A stretch of DNA of 64,000 nucleotides from NCBI RefSeq assembly GCF_026745355.1, contig NC_079205.1, positions 45,803,558-45,867,557 on the forward strand, given 5' to 3'. The notes under the pieces were generated by a model. The model saw only the letters and a list, made by a program, of their open reading frames with translations, searched no databases and was not told the origin of the DNA. This DNA comes from Beta vulgaris subsp. vulgaris. Lineage: Eukaryota > Streptophyta > Magnoliopsida > Caryophyllales > Amaranthaceae. Every line of letters begins with the position of its first letter. Position 1 is the stretch's first letter. Positions 36,540 to 47,919 of the stretch are shown here, in pieces. Made by a program: the position numbers and the translations under genes.

Positions 36540-38460
36540 TATGATTTAGGAGAGGGAGGTTGTTCTACTTCTTCCACCACATCATGAAGCTTTGCCATCA
36601 CTTCTTGATGATTTTCGGCCAATGTATCATTTCCCTTGAGCACAATTCTTCCAACTTCAACAATCTGAGTTCATAGCTTGAATGGAGGAAGAAAGTTCAC
36701 CAAGCCGAGCCATATCTCTTGTTGTCCATCCAAGGCTTTGTCAACTTTGCTCATAACCCCTTTTACCAACCCATTTAAATCCTTAGCTTCCGTAGCAAAC
36801 TCCATCATTGCTTCCGAATGACCCATAACCAAGGAAAACAAGAATCCAACCTTCTAGCATGAGCTAGAGTATATGTAGAACCAATGGTAGGATTTTGAGA
36901 AGACGAGGGAGCTTGAGAAGGCTTGGGGTTGCGGTTTGTTCCTTAGGTTTGGGAACAGCAGGTTGTTCCTCTAGAATGGGAACACCACTGTTTCCTTAGC
37001 TTTAGGAACAGAACAGGAGGGTTTTGAGGTAGAGGGAGGGATAGGATCATCTTGTGGTGCTAGGGTAGAGGGTGAGGCAGATTTTTGTGGAGATGGAGGA
37101 AAAGGAGGATTGGTTTCCATGGGAACAGGAGTCGGTTCCCTAGAAGGAGGTAGGTTAGATTCATAATCTTCCCTATCAATCACCTTTACTTCATCTTCCT
37201 CACAACTTTCTTCGGCATCAAGAAAGGAAAATTAAGCACTTTCATATTTTGAACCCTTTGACTAGCTCTAGTGCTTTCAAACCGGTTTCACCACCTCATC
37301 AACCACCTTCTTCCCTTTCTTCTTAGTTTCTTCTTTTTCTTTTTCAATTTTCTTTTCTTTTTGATTTTTCTTTTCTTTTTCTTTTCTTCGTTTATTTTCT
37401 TCTCTTCAACTTCTTTTTCTTCTTCTTCTTCTTCCACTTCATCATCCACATCATCATCCTCATCATCATCAAGATTAGCACGTCCCTTAATAACTTCTCC
37501 ATTCACAACACAAACATTTAAGTTATTCAAGGCACGCACATTCAACATATTTCCCGTGAACATCCAATGGACTGAGTTCCCGAAATTTTCACTTTAAACT
37601 TAAGTAGAATTTCGGTTACTAAGCTCCATACCAACAACAAATCCATTTTCAATGCAATGACTCAAATGTTGAATCATTAAGAGGAAAGTTTATGTGTTTG
37701 TGAGAAGCTAGACAATGAATGTAAATTAAATCCAACATGCTAACTTGAGCACGTTTGGAAAGACGAGGCAATAAAGCTTTCTTGAGGATGTGAAACAAAA
37801 TTTTGTGATAAGGGGAAAGAAGATTATGATCAAGAAATGTTTTTCCCTTTTGACCACCATACTTAACAATCAATTGATCAAAAGAAATGTCCGAAAATGG
37901 ATAGAACCACGTTGTTTCTTGAAATAAACTCTGTTCCTCTCACGGGAACACCAAGCAGTTTACCCAAATTTTGCATTAAAATCAATTTGAGTTCCTTTCA
38001 CCAAGTGGAACAATTTCCTTCTTCATCCATGGAAAAGTTTTCACAAAATTCGTCCATCAATTTAGGAATCAAACTATTTCCATAACATTTCACAAAAAGA
38101 TTTTCCCAACCTTGAAACTTAATCATATTAAGAAATTGACGAAAGTTTACTCTTTTGCACCAAGAAACATCAATAAAAAGTCCATGCACATACCTAGTTG
38201 CCGTGGAATTTTTTCGAACAACCGAGTTGTTCCTCTCTCGGGAACATCTGATTCCCCCTCACTAGTTGCATGAGCTTCTTCAACCTCCATTTCAACCGAT
38301 TCTTCTTGTTTCTTCCTTTTCCTTAGAATTCTTGATGAAGAATTGGGAGAAATATCCATGGGTGTTGGTGATTCAATTTTAGAGGATGAAGGAGAGGGTT
38401 TTTCGGCTTTGTGGGAGGAGAGAGAGTGAGAATGTTTTTGGTAGTCATGTTTTGTGGAGA
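36540..38460 (-). pseudogene. Sirevirus third (env-like) region, degenerate
   Basis: Downstream of RNase H on the minus strand lies a string of short frames: one starting at 38359 with a basic/acidic N-terminus, one at 38189 (FLNMIKFQGWENLF region), one at 37873 (LLSPYHKILFHILKKALLPR region), a strongly charged Asp/Glu then Lys/Arg tract (37563-37288), and a Pro/Ser-rich tail (37183-36971). This order and position match the extra ORF of Sireviruses, often called env-like and sometimes annotated as a putative plant transposon protein. At least four frame breaks separate the pieces. I see no clear membrane segment. Its function in the family is not settled. Confidence 0.7.
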
Positions 38461-39030
38461 ATTTTCGGTTTTATGAGAAGGAAGGAAAAAAATTTGTTTT
38501 GGTTTAAGGAAAGAATAATATAAAATCGTGTATGTACACGTTTTTAAGAAAAAAAATATCTTCTAAAAAAAATATCTTCAACTAACTTGAGAGATATAAG
38601 GAAAAATCAGATTTTTAGGAAATAAAATCTGAACAAATATTTTTGGTTTTTCGAATTTTGAAAAGAAAAAAAATCTAATCAATACGCTGGGAATTGGAAC
38701 AGCGTTTGGGAACAGTGAATGGAAACAATGAAATTTTGCTACTTTGGAACTCCATTAATTCTTTTAATCCTTTGTATCACTTAAGGCATAGAATTGTCCT
38801 ATGAACAATAAGGGGAATATTATTGGACATTGGTGAGCAGTTTTCAGACATTTTTACTTATACATATGAAATAATCATATAAGAATTGTGATGTATTTAA
38901 GCAAATAAAAACATCAAAAATGCACATCAAGACATAATGCCAAAGAATTAACACAAAGGGGAATAATGTAGCAATCATTTCAATTTGATTAAGCCAAGTT
39001 CAAGTCTCAATTTCTCAAACCTATCTCTAT
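38461..39030. other. Sirevirus spacer between pol and the env-like region
   Basis: AT-rich, no coding content. It holds the presumed start region of the third transcript (minus strand near 38460) and GGAACAG words scattered through the element. Confidence 0.5.
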
Positions 39031-42000
39031 TTAAGGGTTTTGTCAAGTATTCTGCAATTTGACGTTCAGTCTCACAGAATTCCATTTTAATAAGACCCTT
39101 TCAACATTATCTTTCAGAAAGTGATGCCTAATATGGATGTGTTTGACTCTTGAATGATGTACGGGATCTTTAGAAATACTAATAGCACTAGTATTATCAC
39201 AATAGATGGGAACACATTCAAAGTAGATTCCATAGTCACGTAGTTGTTGTTTTATCCATAGCATTTGGGAACAACATGCTGCTGCTGCAACATATTCAGC
39301 CTCTGCTGTAGATAAAGCAACTGTGTTTTGCTTCTTGGTGCTCCAAGAAACTAAACTATGACTAAGGAACTGAACCATACCTGATGTACTCTTCTATTGA
39401 CCAGATCTCCTGCATAGTCAGCATCCGCAAATCCTTTCAATTCAAAGGTATCACTCCTCGAATAGAATAGGCTTAAATCATCTGTTCCCTTGAGGTATCT
39501 TAGGATTCTCTTCACAGCTGTGAGATGAGATTCCTTTGGATTGGCTTGAAACCTTGCACATAACCTACACTGAAAGCAATATCAGGACGACTTGCAGTTA
39601 GATATAGTAATGAGCCAATCATACCTCGATATTTGGTTTGATCCACACTTTTCCTATAGAATCTTCATCCAATCTGGTTGAGATTCCCATAGGTGTATGA
39701 TTACTTTGGATGCTTCCAAACCATACTTTTTCAATAGTTCCTTTATGTACTTTTGTTGATGGATGTAGATTCCTTCTTCTGTTTGCTTGATTTGCAACCC
39801 CAAGAAGAAGTTGAGCTCACCCATCATACTCATTTCAAATTCTTTACTCATGAGATTAGCAAAGTCCTTGCACAAAGATTCATTAGTGCACCAAATATAA
39901 TATCATCAACATATATTTGAACAACTAATAAATGTTTTCCTTTTGATTTTAAAAACAAGGTTCGATCCAATTTTCCTCTTTTAAACTCATTTTCAAGAAG
40001 GAACTTAGAAAGTCTTTCATACCATGCTCTTGGAGCTTGCTTTAACCCATAAAGAGCTTTGTCAAGCTTAAAGACATGATTAGGAAATTCTTTATTTTCA
40101 AAACCTGGAGGTTGTTCTACAAATACCTCCTCATTAAGATAACCATTTAGAAAAGCACATTTTACATCCATTTGATACAATTTGAAACCCATGAAGGCAG
40201 CAAAAGCTATGAAGATTCTAATTGCTTCCAATCTTGCAACTGGAGCAAAAGTTTCTTCATAATCAATGCCTTCCTGTTGATTGTATCCTTTCACAACTAA
40301 CCTGGCCTTGTTTCTTATGATAGTTCCGAACTCATCTAATTTGTTTCGAAACACCCACTTTAAACCAATAACCTTGTTATGTTTAGGCTTAGGTTCAAGG
40401 TGCCAAACTTTGTTTCTTTCAAATTGATGAAGTTCATCCTGCATTGCTACGATCCAATCAGCATCAGTGAGAGCTTCTTCATGATTCCTAGGTTCCAACA
40501 TAGAAAGAAAAGCATGAAAAGCACAAAAGTTTTTCAATTGAGATCTCGTTTGAGTTCCCTTATTTATGTCACTGATTATTAGTTCCACAGGATGGGAACG
40601 ATGAGTTTTCCAAGGCTTTGGTTGGAAATCCTGGATGGAAACTTGGTTTCCTTGATCATCTTCATTTCCTGTACTTGGGAACCAGGTTCAACAATAGTGG
40701 ATTCATTCACTAGTGCATCATCACTTAGTTCTCTTCTTCCTCATTGGGAACAGGAACAGGATGTTGTTCCCTTGGCTTTGTTCCCATGACTTCGTCTTCC
40801 AAAGTCTCATCAATAAGACTTAGGTCTTTTGTCAATCCTATTTCGAAGTCATCTTCAACCTGTGTGCTTGCATCAAATTTATCTGTTTCATCAAAAATAA
40901 CATGCACACTTTCTTCTACACACATAGACCTTTTATTATACACTCTATAAGCCTTGCTACTAGAAGAATATCCTAAGAATACAGCTTCTTCACTTCTAGC
41001 ATCAAATTTTCCAATATTTTGTTTCCCATTATTATGAACAAAACATTTACATCCAAATGTTCTGAAATATGTAATATTGGGCTTTTTACCAAAATACAGC
41101 TCATAGGGCGTTTTATTTAATAAAGGTCTTACCATGGCTCGATTTATAATGTGACAAGCAGTATTCACAGCTTCTGCCCAAAAGTTTTTAGGAAGTCCAC
41201 TAGCTATCAACATAGTCCTAGCCATCTCTTCTAGTGTTCTATTCTTCCTTTCAACAACACCATTTTGTTGAGGTGTTCTAGGGGCTGAGAAATTGTGATC
41301 TAATCCATTGTCTCTGCTAAAGTCATCGAACTTAAATTTTCAAACTCTTTACCATGGTCGGATCTAAGGTGAAGTAACTTATGACCACTCAAATTTTGTA
41401 CTTTCTTTGCAAAGACAAGGAACTCATCATAAGTCTCGTCCTTGCTAGAAAGAAAAATAACCCAAGTAAATCTAGAGAAGTCATCTACAATTACTAACAC
41501 ATATTTCTTTCCACTCCTACTTTGTATCCTCATAGGTCCACATAAATCCATATGTATTAACTCTAAAGGTCTTGTGGTACTACCACATTCTTGGACTTGA
41601 AAGAGGACCTAACATGCTTGCCTTTTGCGCATGCATCACTACATGATCTAAATGAAACTTAGTAGAGGGTAAACCTAAAACTAGTTCTTTAGAACGCAGT
41701 TTGTCAAGCAAGGAAAAGCTAGCATGACCTAGACGCTTGTGCCATAAGAATGAATCATCATCAATAACACTAAGGCATGTGAATTTGTTTTTGGGAACAA
41801 GGTTGAGATCCACAACATATGTGTTCCCTTTCCTTGTTCCTTCCAAAATGATATCCTTTGTGCTATTGTTGACTATCAAACATTTTTCACTATTAAACTT
41901 CACACAGTTCCCTCTATCACAGAATTGGGAAATACTTAACAAGTTATGCTTTAATCCATCAACTAGAAACACATTTTCTATGGAATGTGACGATGACTTA

Positions 42001-42167
42001 CCAACTTTGCCCATGGCAACTATGTTACCTTTCTTGTTGTCACCAAAAGTCACACTTCCACCATTGTAGGCTGAGAGTGAGAGAAATCTTGATTTATCTC
42101 CAGTCATATGCTTAGAACAACCACTGTCTAGGTACCATGTGTTGTTCCCCCTCACTCCAACCTGCAA
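39030..42167 (-). pseudogene. Sirevirus pol: protease, integrase, reverse transcriptase, RNase H
   Basis: Reading down the minus strand: protease with the YLDSGCSKHMTG active site (42135-42100), GAG-pre-integrase with HKRLGHASF (about 41740), integrase core (DLCGPMRIQSRSGKKY, 41550 on; TPQQNGVVERKNRTLEEMA, about 41280-41222; KTPYELYFGKKP, about 41115), reverse transcriptase ([20 protein letters not shown] ... [12 protein letters not shown] ... YVDD at about 39915), and RNase H (STAEAEYVAAAACCSQMLWI, ending near 39043). Visible breaks: a one-base frameshift near 41325 between two integrase pieces, a frame change after YVDD near 39870, another near 39650, and a break near 39380. Otherwise well preserved. 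Confidence 0.9.
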
Positions 42168-42172
42168 GAAAA

Positions 42173-44013
42173 CTAATTGTTAGAGTTAGGAACCCAATCT
42201 TTCTTGGGTTCCTTTCCTTCAGGAACAATAGATTTCTTTTTCCAAATTACTTTACTTGTTTCCAAGTTCTCATTGATGCGACCAAGTCTTTTAGGACAAG
42301 AGTTCCTAAAATGACCAGTGTTCCCACAAAACATACAAACTTTATCACTTGGTAAATCAACTCTCTTTTTAGGTTTTTCAAATTTCTTTTTGTGATTAAA
42401 ACCAAGACCTTCAGTTCGTTTTGTTTGAGGGTTCTTAATCCAGTTTGGAATAGGTAGCATTTTCTTTTCATTTCTCATTTGGTGCAGTTCCCCTACAAGT
42501 TCCTTATTTTCAATTTCCAAAAATGAAACATGATTTTTCAATTCGTTTATTTCAGATTTGAAACTTTGCAAGGGAACTGACTTAATGTCAAATGAACTTA
42601 CTTCAGGAACAAACTCTTTTAGTTGTGATAACTCAAGACTTAACAAGTAGTTCTCATTTTTAAGATTTTCGAAATCCTCTTTTAATTTAATTTTTGTCAA
42701 ACAATTCGAAAAATCTTTTCTCAATATCATACGAACACTTTTAAGCCAAGAGGTATGTTCCTTTGCTACACTTAAAGCATGTTGACATTGTTTTAGTTTA
42801 ATGGTTTCATCTTTGCAATCATTTACAGCGTCAACAATAAACTCAAATAATTTTTCTTTACTTAAAGAATTAAGACGAGTTTTGATGGTGTCTAGACTTG
42901 CCTCAAGAGATTCAATCTCTTCATCAGATTCGGAATTGTCAAGAGCCATAAGACAGAAGTTTGCAGTCTCCTCATTTGGTTGAGGATCATCTTCTTCCTC
43001 AGAGTCAGAGTCTCCCCATGCAGCAACCATAGCTTTCTTCATGTCAGATCGAGTATAGGAGTTTTTGTATTCTTTGTTCCTATCTCTGCTCTGTTCCCTT
43101 CCTTTGCCTTTTTCTTGTTCCCATTGGGGACAATCCTTGATGAAGTGCTCAGAACTGCCACACTTATGACAAACAAGTTTGTTAGAATATTTCTTATTCT
43201 TACCTTTGTAATCACCTTTCTTCATGTTCCTAAACATTCTTTTGAATTTTCGGACCATGAGAGCAGATTCTTCTTCATCTGTTTCTGAGCCTTCACTTTC
43301 ATCAGCTTTTAAGGCAATCGACTTTTGCTTGGACATGTCTCCATTCTCATTGTCCAATTGCAACTCATGAGTCATGAGGGAACCAGCAAGTTGTTCCAAA
43401 TTGAACTTAGTAAAGTCCTTAGTTTCCTGTAAGGCAGTTACCTTAGCCATCCAACGATCCCTAGGAAGGCTCCTTAGGACCTTTCGTACCTGTTCCTCAG
43501 ATGTAATCACTTTACCAAGAGATGTTAGCTCATTAATTATATTAGTAAAGCGTGTAAACATGTCTTGGATAGACTCTTTTGATTTCATTTGAAAAAGTTC
43601 ATATTGGTTCATCAAAAGATCTATTTTTGATCTCTTAACTTCACTCGTACCTTCATGAGTGACTTCAAGAAGATCCCAAATTTGTTTTGCGGTTTTACAT
43701 CCCATGACACGATTGTGTTCATGAGGCCCAAGACCACAATGAAGCAATTTTATAGCAAGAGCATTAATTTCCATCTTTTCGAAATCAGCTTTATCAAAAT
43801 CAGATATAGATTTAGGAATTACCTCATTTTGTCATTAGTGGTAGTGACTTCAAAATCACCTACCTCTATGACTCTCCATACCTGGTAATTGTCGGCTTTG
43901 ATAAAGATCTCCATTCTGTTCTTCCAGTAAGTGTAAAACTTACCATTGAACATTGGTGGCCTCTGCGTAGAGTACCCTTCTTCCAGTTTCTCTCTAGTAT
44001 TCATATTTTTCAA
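42173..44013 (-). pseudogene. Sirevirus gag
   Basis: The N-terminal piece (44013-43819) carries the UBN2-type start FNGKFYTYWKNRMEIFIKAD; the main piece (43774-42173, 533 residues) continues with LLHCGLGPHEHNRV, ETKDFTKFNLEQL and two CCHC knuckles, CHKCGSSEHFIKDC (about 43170) and CMFCGNTGHFRNSC (about 42335). A long acidic and coiled-coil-like region lies between the knuckles, a feature of Sirevirus Gag. A one-base shift near 43825 separates the two pieces. Gag ends with a stop at 42173-42175, and protease follows almost at once in another frame. Confidence 0.88.
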
Positions 44014-44054
44014 GATCTTGAACTCAACAGGGTTTCCTGAATATTAGAGTTCCC

Positions 44055-44066
44055 GCTCTGATACCA
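44055..44066 (-). promoter_or_regulatory. Primer-binding site of the Sirevirus
   Basis: On the minus strand TGGTATCAGAGC, complementary to the 3' end of initiator methionine tRNA, starts two bases after the LTR end ...TATACAACA. It shows that the right LTR is the 5' LTR. Confidence 0.92.
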
Positions 44067-44068
44067 AT

Positions 44069-45630
44069 TGTTGTATAATATGAGCACTATAAGAGGGGGG
44101 TGAATTATAGTGAGAGAATAAGCACTACTTTTTGCGGAATTAAAAGTAAACTTGGGAACAAACAATGGGAACACGAGAGATTTTACGAGGAAAAACTTCC
44201 TAGGCCTAGTAGGAAGAAACAACCTCGACCACAAGGGATTTTAAACAACTTTCCACTATAATAGGCCAAAACAACTCTGATTACAACCTATTACTTTTCT
44301 CTCGATTCTCAACTTAAGTCACTCAACTCAAGTTCCCAACGACAGTTCCCAACAACTGACGTTTTCTCTCAAACTTCACTCGAAGTTCTTCTCTTTCTCT
44401 TTCTCTTTCTCTTTCTCTTCTTGCTTCACTCAAAGCTTTCTCACACTTACAAGAGTTCACTCAAACCCTTTTCTCAAAAATACACTTTGTAAAACAATGG
44501 AAGAGTAATAAAACTCGATTAATGTAAGTATGAATTCTCTTAAGGAAAGGCACTGACACTTTAGATAACTTAAGACAAATTAACTAAGTCAGACACAATT
44601 TTCTCAAATGAATTAGGCGCCTATTTATAGACATTTAAGACAAGACATGATTTCCACTAACTTAGACCATTATCACATGTTCTCCATGATGTTTAATTAA
44701 TTAATTAAATTAAATTATTATTCATGTCATGTAATCATCCACTAATCCATACTTCACTTCATAGAAGCAGTAACAATACGTGGTTTTGCAAACTTGGAGA
44801 ATAATTAATCTTATTTAATTTAATTAAATACTTGGAGGATAATTAACTTAAGCCACTAAATCCACTAACTACATAAACTTGTAGCAGTAAACCTTAGGCG
44901 TGTAATCTAGAATTTAGGAAATAAATAAATAAAATCCTTTAGCTAGTTTTTAGGAAAAATATCTTTTTCAAAATCTTTTATAAAAACCGGAAACAGTTTT
45001 TTATTTCAAAAATCCGAAACATTTTAAAAACCGGAAATAAATATTTTCGAAAACTAAATCTTTTAAATAAAATATAAAAGATAAAATATATATTTTAAAA
45101 AGATAAATTTGAAAATCAGTTATTTTAAAATCAGAAAATCTTTTAAAATCTTTTCCTAAACTAACTTCCTAAAATATGGATCTTAGTCAAATATCCCTAA
45201 AAACTCTAACAACTATATTGGGCACACAATTACTTAGGCGCACAATATTAGTCACTTAGAAGTTCCTAAATTAGTTTTAAAGTCTTGTTCCCTAATTATT
45301 AAGTCTTGTTCCTAAGCCTTGTTCCTATAGTGCCAGGTCTGTTCCTTTCATGGGAACAGAACCAAGTTCCTTTGAGAATTCACCACGAACTTAATAAAGC
45401 TTTACTCAACCTTAACAAGAAGATTAATAAATACCCTAATGTATTCTAATCTTCATTCCATGCTTGATTCTTCATTTCTCGAACATCTTTACTTCGATCT
45501 TGATTAATTCTCCGCTTTAATCTTCAATCAAGTATTCTCTTAGCTCGAGCATGAATTACCTTGCAACAACATAAATAAAATATACTATGTCTTTTGTGGT
45601 TAGGTCATCTTCAAAACTCAAGGGTCAACA
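44069..45630 (-). repeat. 5' LTR of the Sirevirus (right copy)
   Basis: 1562 bp, the partner of 34503-36049. It includes a (CTTTCT)n stretch around 44395-44417. Transcription of the element would start within this copy toward lower coordinates. The boundary with flanking DNA is set by AAACT at 45631-45635. Confidence 0.92.
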
Positions 45631-45635
45631 AAACT

Positions 45636-46332
45636 AATGATTCCCAGTATAGAGAACAACTTGAGGATCCTAGAAAAATAAGTGCATGCAAGTTCCAAAC
45701 TAAACAAGCTGCCAACTCGCTAAAACTAGTGAGAAAGAGATAGAATGATGTGGTGCAATTTTATTGTGTTGTGTGAAATGAAATATGATGAAATGAATTA
45801 GGGACCTTGAACACATATATGTGGAGAATTAATAATGGCAAAATTATGATTTTGGGCTCAGTAGTAGGGGTGAAATCGTTATTTTCTTGCTTAGAACACT
45901 CTAGAATTTTCAAGGCTCTTAACTTTCGATTGTCTCCTCAACCACTCCCTAATTCTTAATTATTATTAACTAAATCTCCCAAACTATATTTTATACCTTA
46001 ATGGAAGTATCTTTACTTAGTTAGTCTTTAATCTCAATTTTTCACATTAACTTAAGAAGAACATTATCAATAATATTTAAAAATCCCATAATTCCATAAA
46101 GATCTTCGATACTCCTAAAGTAACTCATAAATTACTCAAATTATCATATAACTCATGTTATTAATTAGCTAATAACACATAATATCCACATTTATAACAA
46201 AATTCACATAGGAATCATCTTAGTTCATTAATTCTTTTCAAAACATAACAATTTACAGCTTAGATAATAACTTTTAGCCAAATAATCTCGGATTATCAAT
46301 TTTATCCTAGTTGAAGAAGTCGGGCTATTACA
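45636..46332 (-). repeat. Gypsy LTR-like block, right piece
   Basis: Continues the block at 32247-34502 across the Sirevirus. On the minus strand the right edge reads TGTAATAGCCCGACTTC, a typical start of a plant Gypsy LTR. The next base begins LINE ORF1-like coding sequence. No gene within. The 5 bases after the edge (AGGTT) do not match the 5 bases before 22404 (TTGAG), so I cannot prove that both edges belong to one insertion. Confidence 0.5.
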
Positions 46333-46880
46333 AGGTTGGTCTTATTACAATTCCTTTTTATGAGGGAGTTGGTGGTGGTTCCATTCATGCTCCACCTAAA
46401 GCTGATGATATGATACCATCTCATGTTCCTTAGCAAGTGGTTCATCCTAATTAATGAGCTCTATGATTATAGCTGGTGGGGTCTCTAGCTGAATGAGCTG
46501 AATGTGATGATCAGAACTTAGCAGATTTATGTTTCTATGATTCTAGTGTGAAATTTTTTACCTTGCTACTTAGTGCTGATGATGAATCTCTTGTTCAATA
46601 TTTTTCTCAACCTAAGAGTTTATTCCACTCTATTAATTCAAAGAGTTCTATTGTAAGGCATATTGAACATTTTGGTGTTGAGGGATAATGCCAACTAGAA
46701 GCCACCTCCCTCTCTAGGTTTACCAAGACAAGGAAAGGGAAACAGTAAGGAGAATTATGTCTCCTCGCCTCTGAAGAAGACAAAAGCTTAATTAGATTTT
46801 GGTATGGTCCTTTTTGTGATGTTAATTGATGTCTTTGAAATTTTGGAATATTAGGGGTTGAAAAGAAAGCATGCATTAGA
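46333..46880 (+). pseudogene. LINE family B (copy 1 continued): ORF1 C-terminus and ORF2 start
   Basis: Frames encode SLFHSINSKSSIVRHIEHFG (about 46610-46680), matching SFHSLHCDSSIVRQIRKMGM at 28715-28775 of copy 2, preceded by an acidic Ser-rich region. At 46828 MSLKFWNIRGxKRKHA resembles the ORF2 start MSVACWNSRGCSRKND. It thus looks like the missing continuation of the ORF1 broken at 22403, on the same strand. After about 46880 the similarity switches to family A. Confidence 0.6.
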
Positions 46881-47147
46881 GGAAGGAACAGAGCTTAAAT
46901 GTGAACATTGAAAGTGCATCTAGCCTATTTGGTCATTGCTTTGTGCAACATGTAAGTAAAGTTTATGGATTCTATTGCACATTTATATATGCTTATGATG
47001 ATAGACATGGGAGGGAGGAGTTCTTGAATGCTTTGAGGAAAATGAACAGGAACCTTGGGTGATATGTGAGGACCATATTGTGTAATAAACAATGATGAAA
47101 GAATAGGGTCGCAGGTGAGTGAGATTGAAATGGAAGATATTAGAGCA
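46881..47147 (+). pseudogene. LINE family A (copy at 46.9-53.7 kb), endonuclease, first part
   Basis: The frame CTFIYAYDDRHGREEFLNAL followed by NNDERIGSQVSEIEMEDI matches CTFVYGSNDSHEREEMWKSI and NLDERIGSPVRLSEVKDF of the intact copy at 63740-63910. The endonuclease reading is cut at 47147 by the hAT transposon and resumes at 50646. Confidence 0.75.
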
Positions 47148-47239
47148 CAGTGGCGGAGCCAGCTGGGGGGACATGGGGGCATATGTCCCCCCCACTTTTA
47201 AAAAATAATTACTTAAAAAAAGAGGAAAAAAATTGAAAA

Positions 47240-47600
47240 AAAACACGCTGGGAGTCAGGGACGCGTGAAATGTTTTGAAAGAGTGAAGAAAGAGACTGAG
47301 GAAGAGAGATTGAGGAAGACGTCGACGGTTGACCGGAGATTTACAGTCGTCGGAGCCGCCGACGACGACCGGTGAGGAACGAAGTCATGATTCACGAACA
47401 CTCGAACAGGAAGCGAAGCAAAGAGTTGCGACGGCTGAAGCGAAGTGTTGCGACGGCTGAAGCGAAGCGAAGCCGGCGCACCGCCACCCCCACTGCCCAC
47501 GCGTCCACGGTCCATACACCGTCGCCGACTGCCCGACTCGCCGGTCGCCTGACTCCCGAGATGCCCATTACATTTTTCAGTCAGTTTGTAAGTTTTCTTA
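47240..47600 (+). other. GC-rich leader region of the hAT element
   Basis: Rich in CGACG and GCGAAGC words (GTCGTCGGAGCCGCCGACGACGACC with internal symmetry at 47347-47372), in contrast to the AT-rich remainder. AGCGAAG repeats occur at 47411-47470. It probably forms the non-coding first exon and promoter of the transposase gene; an intron before the start codon at 47920 is plausible. Confidence 0.5.
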
Positions 47601-47919
47601 TCTAACCGTAAGTTTTAGTTTAAGTTTTTTTTAAAAGGAAATATTTTATATTTACAATTTACATTGTTTGGTTGTGAAATACTGAATTATGATATTTGTG
47701 AAATATTAATTTGTGATTGTGGATTTATGGTTGTTGATTGATTTGTTGAATTGTTGTTGTTTGGAAATTAGAATTGGTCATGAACTCATGATTTAGGAAA
47801 TTGTTAGTTTGCGATTTGAAATTTCTAATTAGAAAATTATAAATATGAGTTGATTTACAATTGAAATATTGAATAGTTTGGTTTGAAGAGGAATACTTTG
47901 ATATGTAATTTAATAGGAA

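Larger units (their letters stand above)
34503..45630 (-). mobile_element. Full-length Copia element, Sirevirus (SIRE/Maximus) type
   Basis: An 11,128-bp element on the minus strand with two long, very similar LTRs (TGTTGTATAATATGAGC ... AAGGGTCAACA), perfect 5-bp target duplications AAACT (34498-34502 and 45631-45635), an initiator-tRNA primer site next to the right LTR and a polypurine tract next to the left one. Order on the minus strand: gag, protease, integrase, reverse transcriptase, RNase H, then a third, env-like region. Copia order plus an extra 3' region and 1.5 kb LTRs is the Sirevirus layout. Coding regions are broken by several frameshifts, so this copy is not autonomous. The near-identity of the LTRs indicates a late insertion compared with its neighbours. 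Confidence 0.92.

Noticed and set aside
37271..37597. Plus-strand Phe/Ser-rich frame
   Set aside because: Antisense to the Lys/Glu-rich tract of the Sirevirus env-like region; low-complexity shadow.
22404..46332. One single 24 kb Gypsy insertion with LTRs at both ends
   Set aside because: Edges TGTAACCCCC and GGGCTATTACA are not a matching pair and flanking five bases differ (TTGAG, AGGTT).
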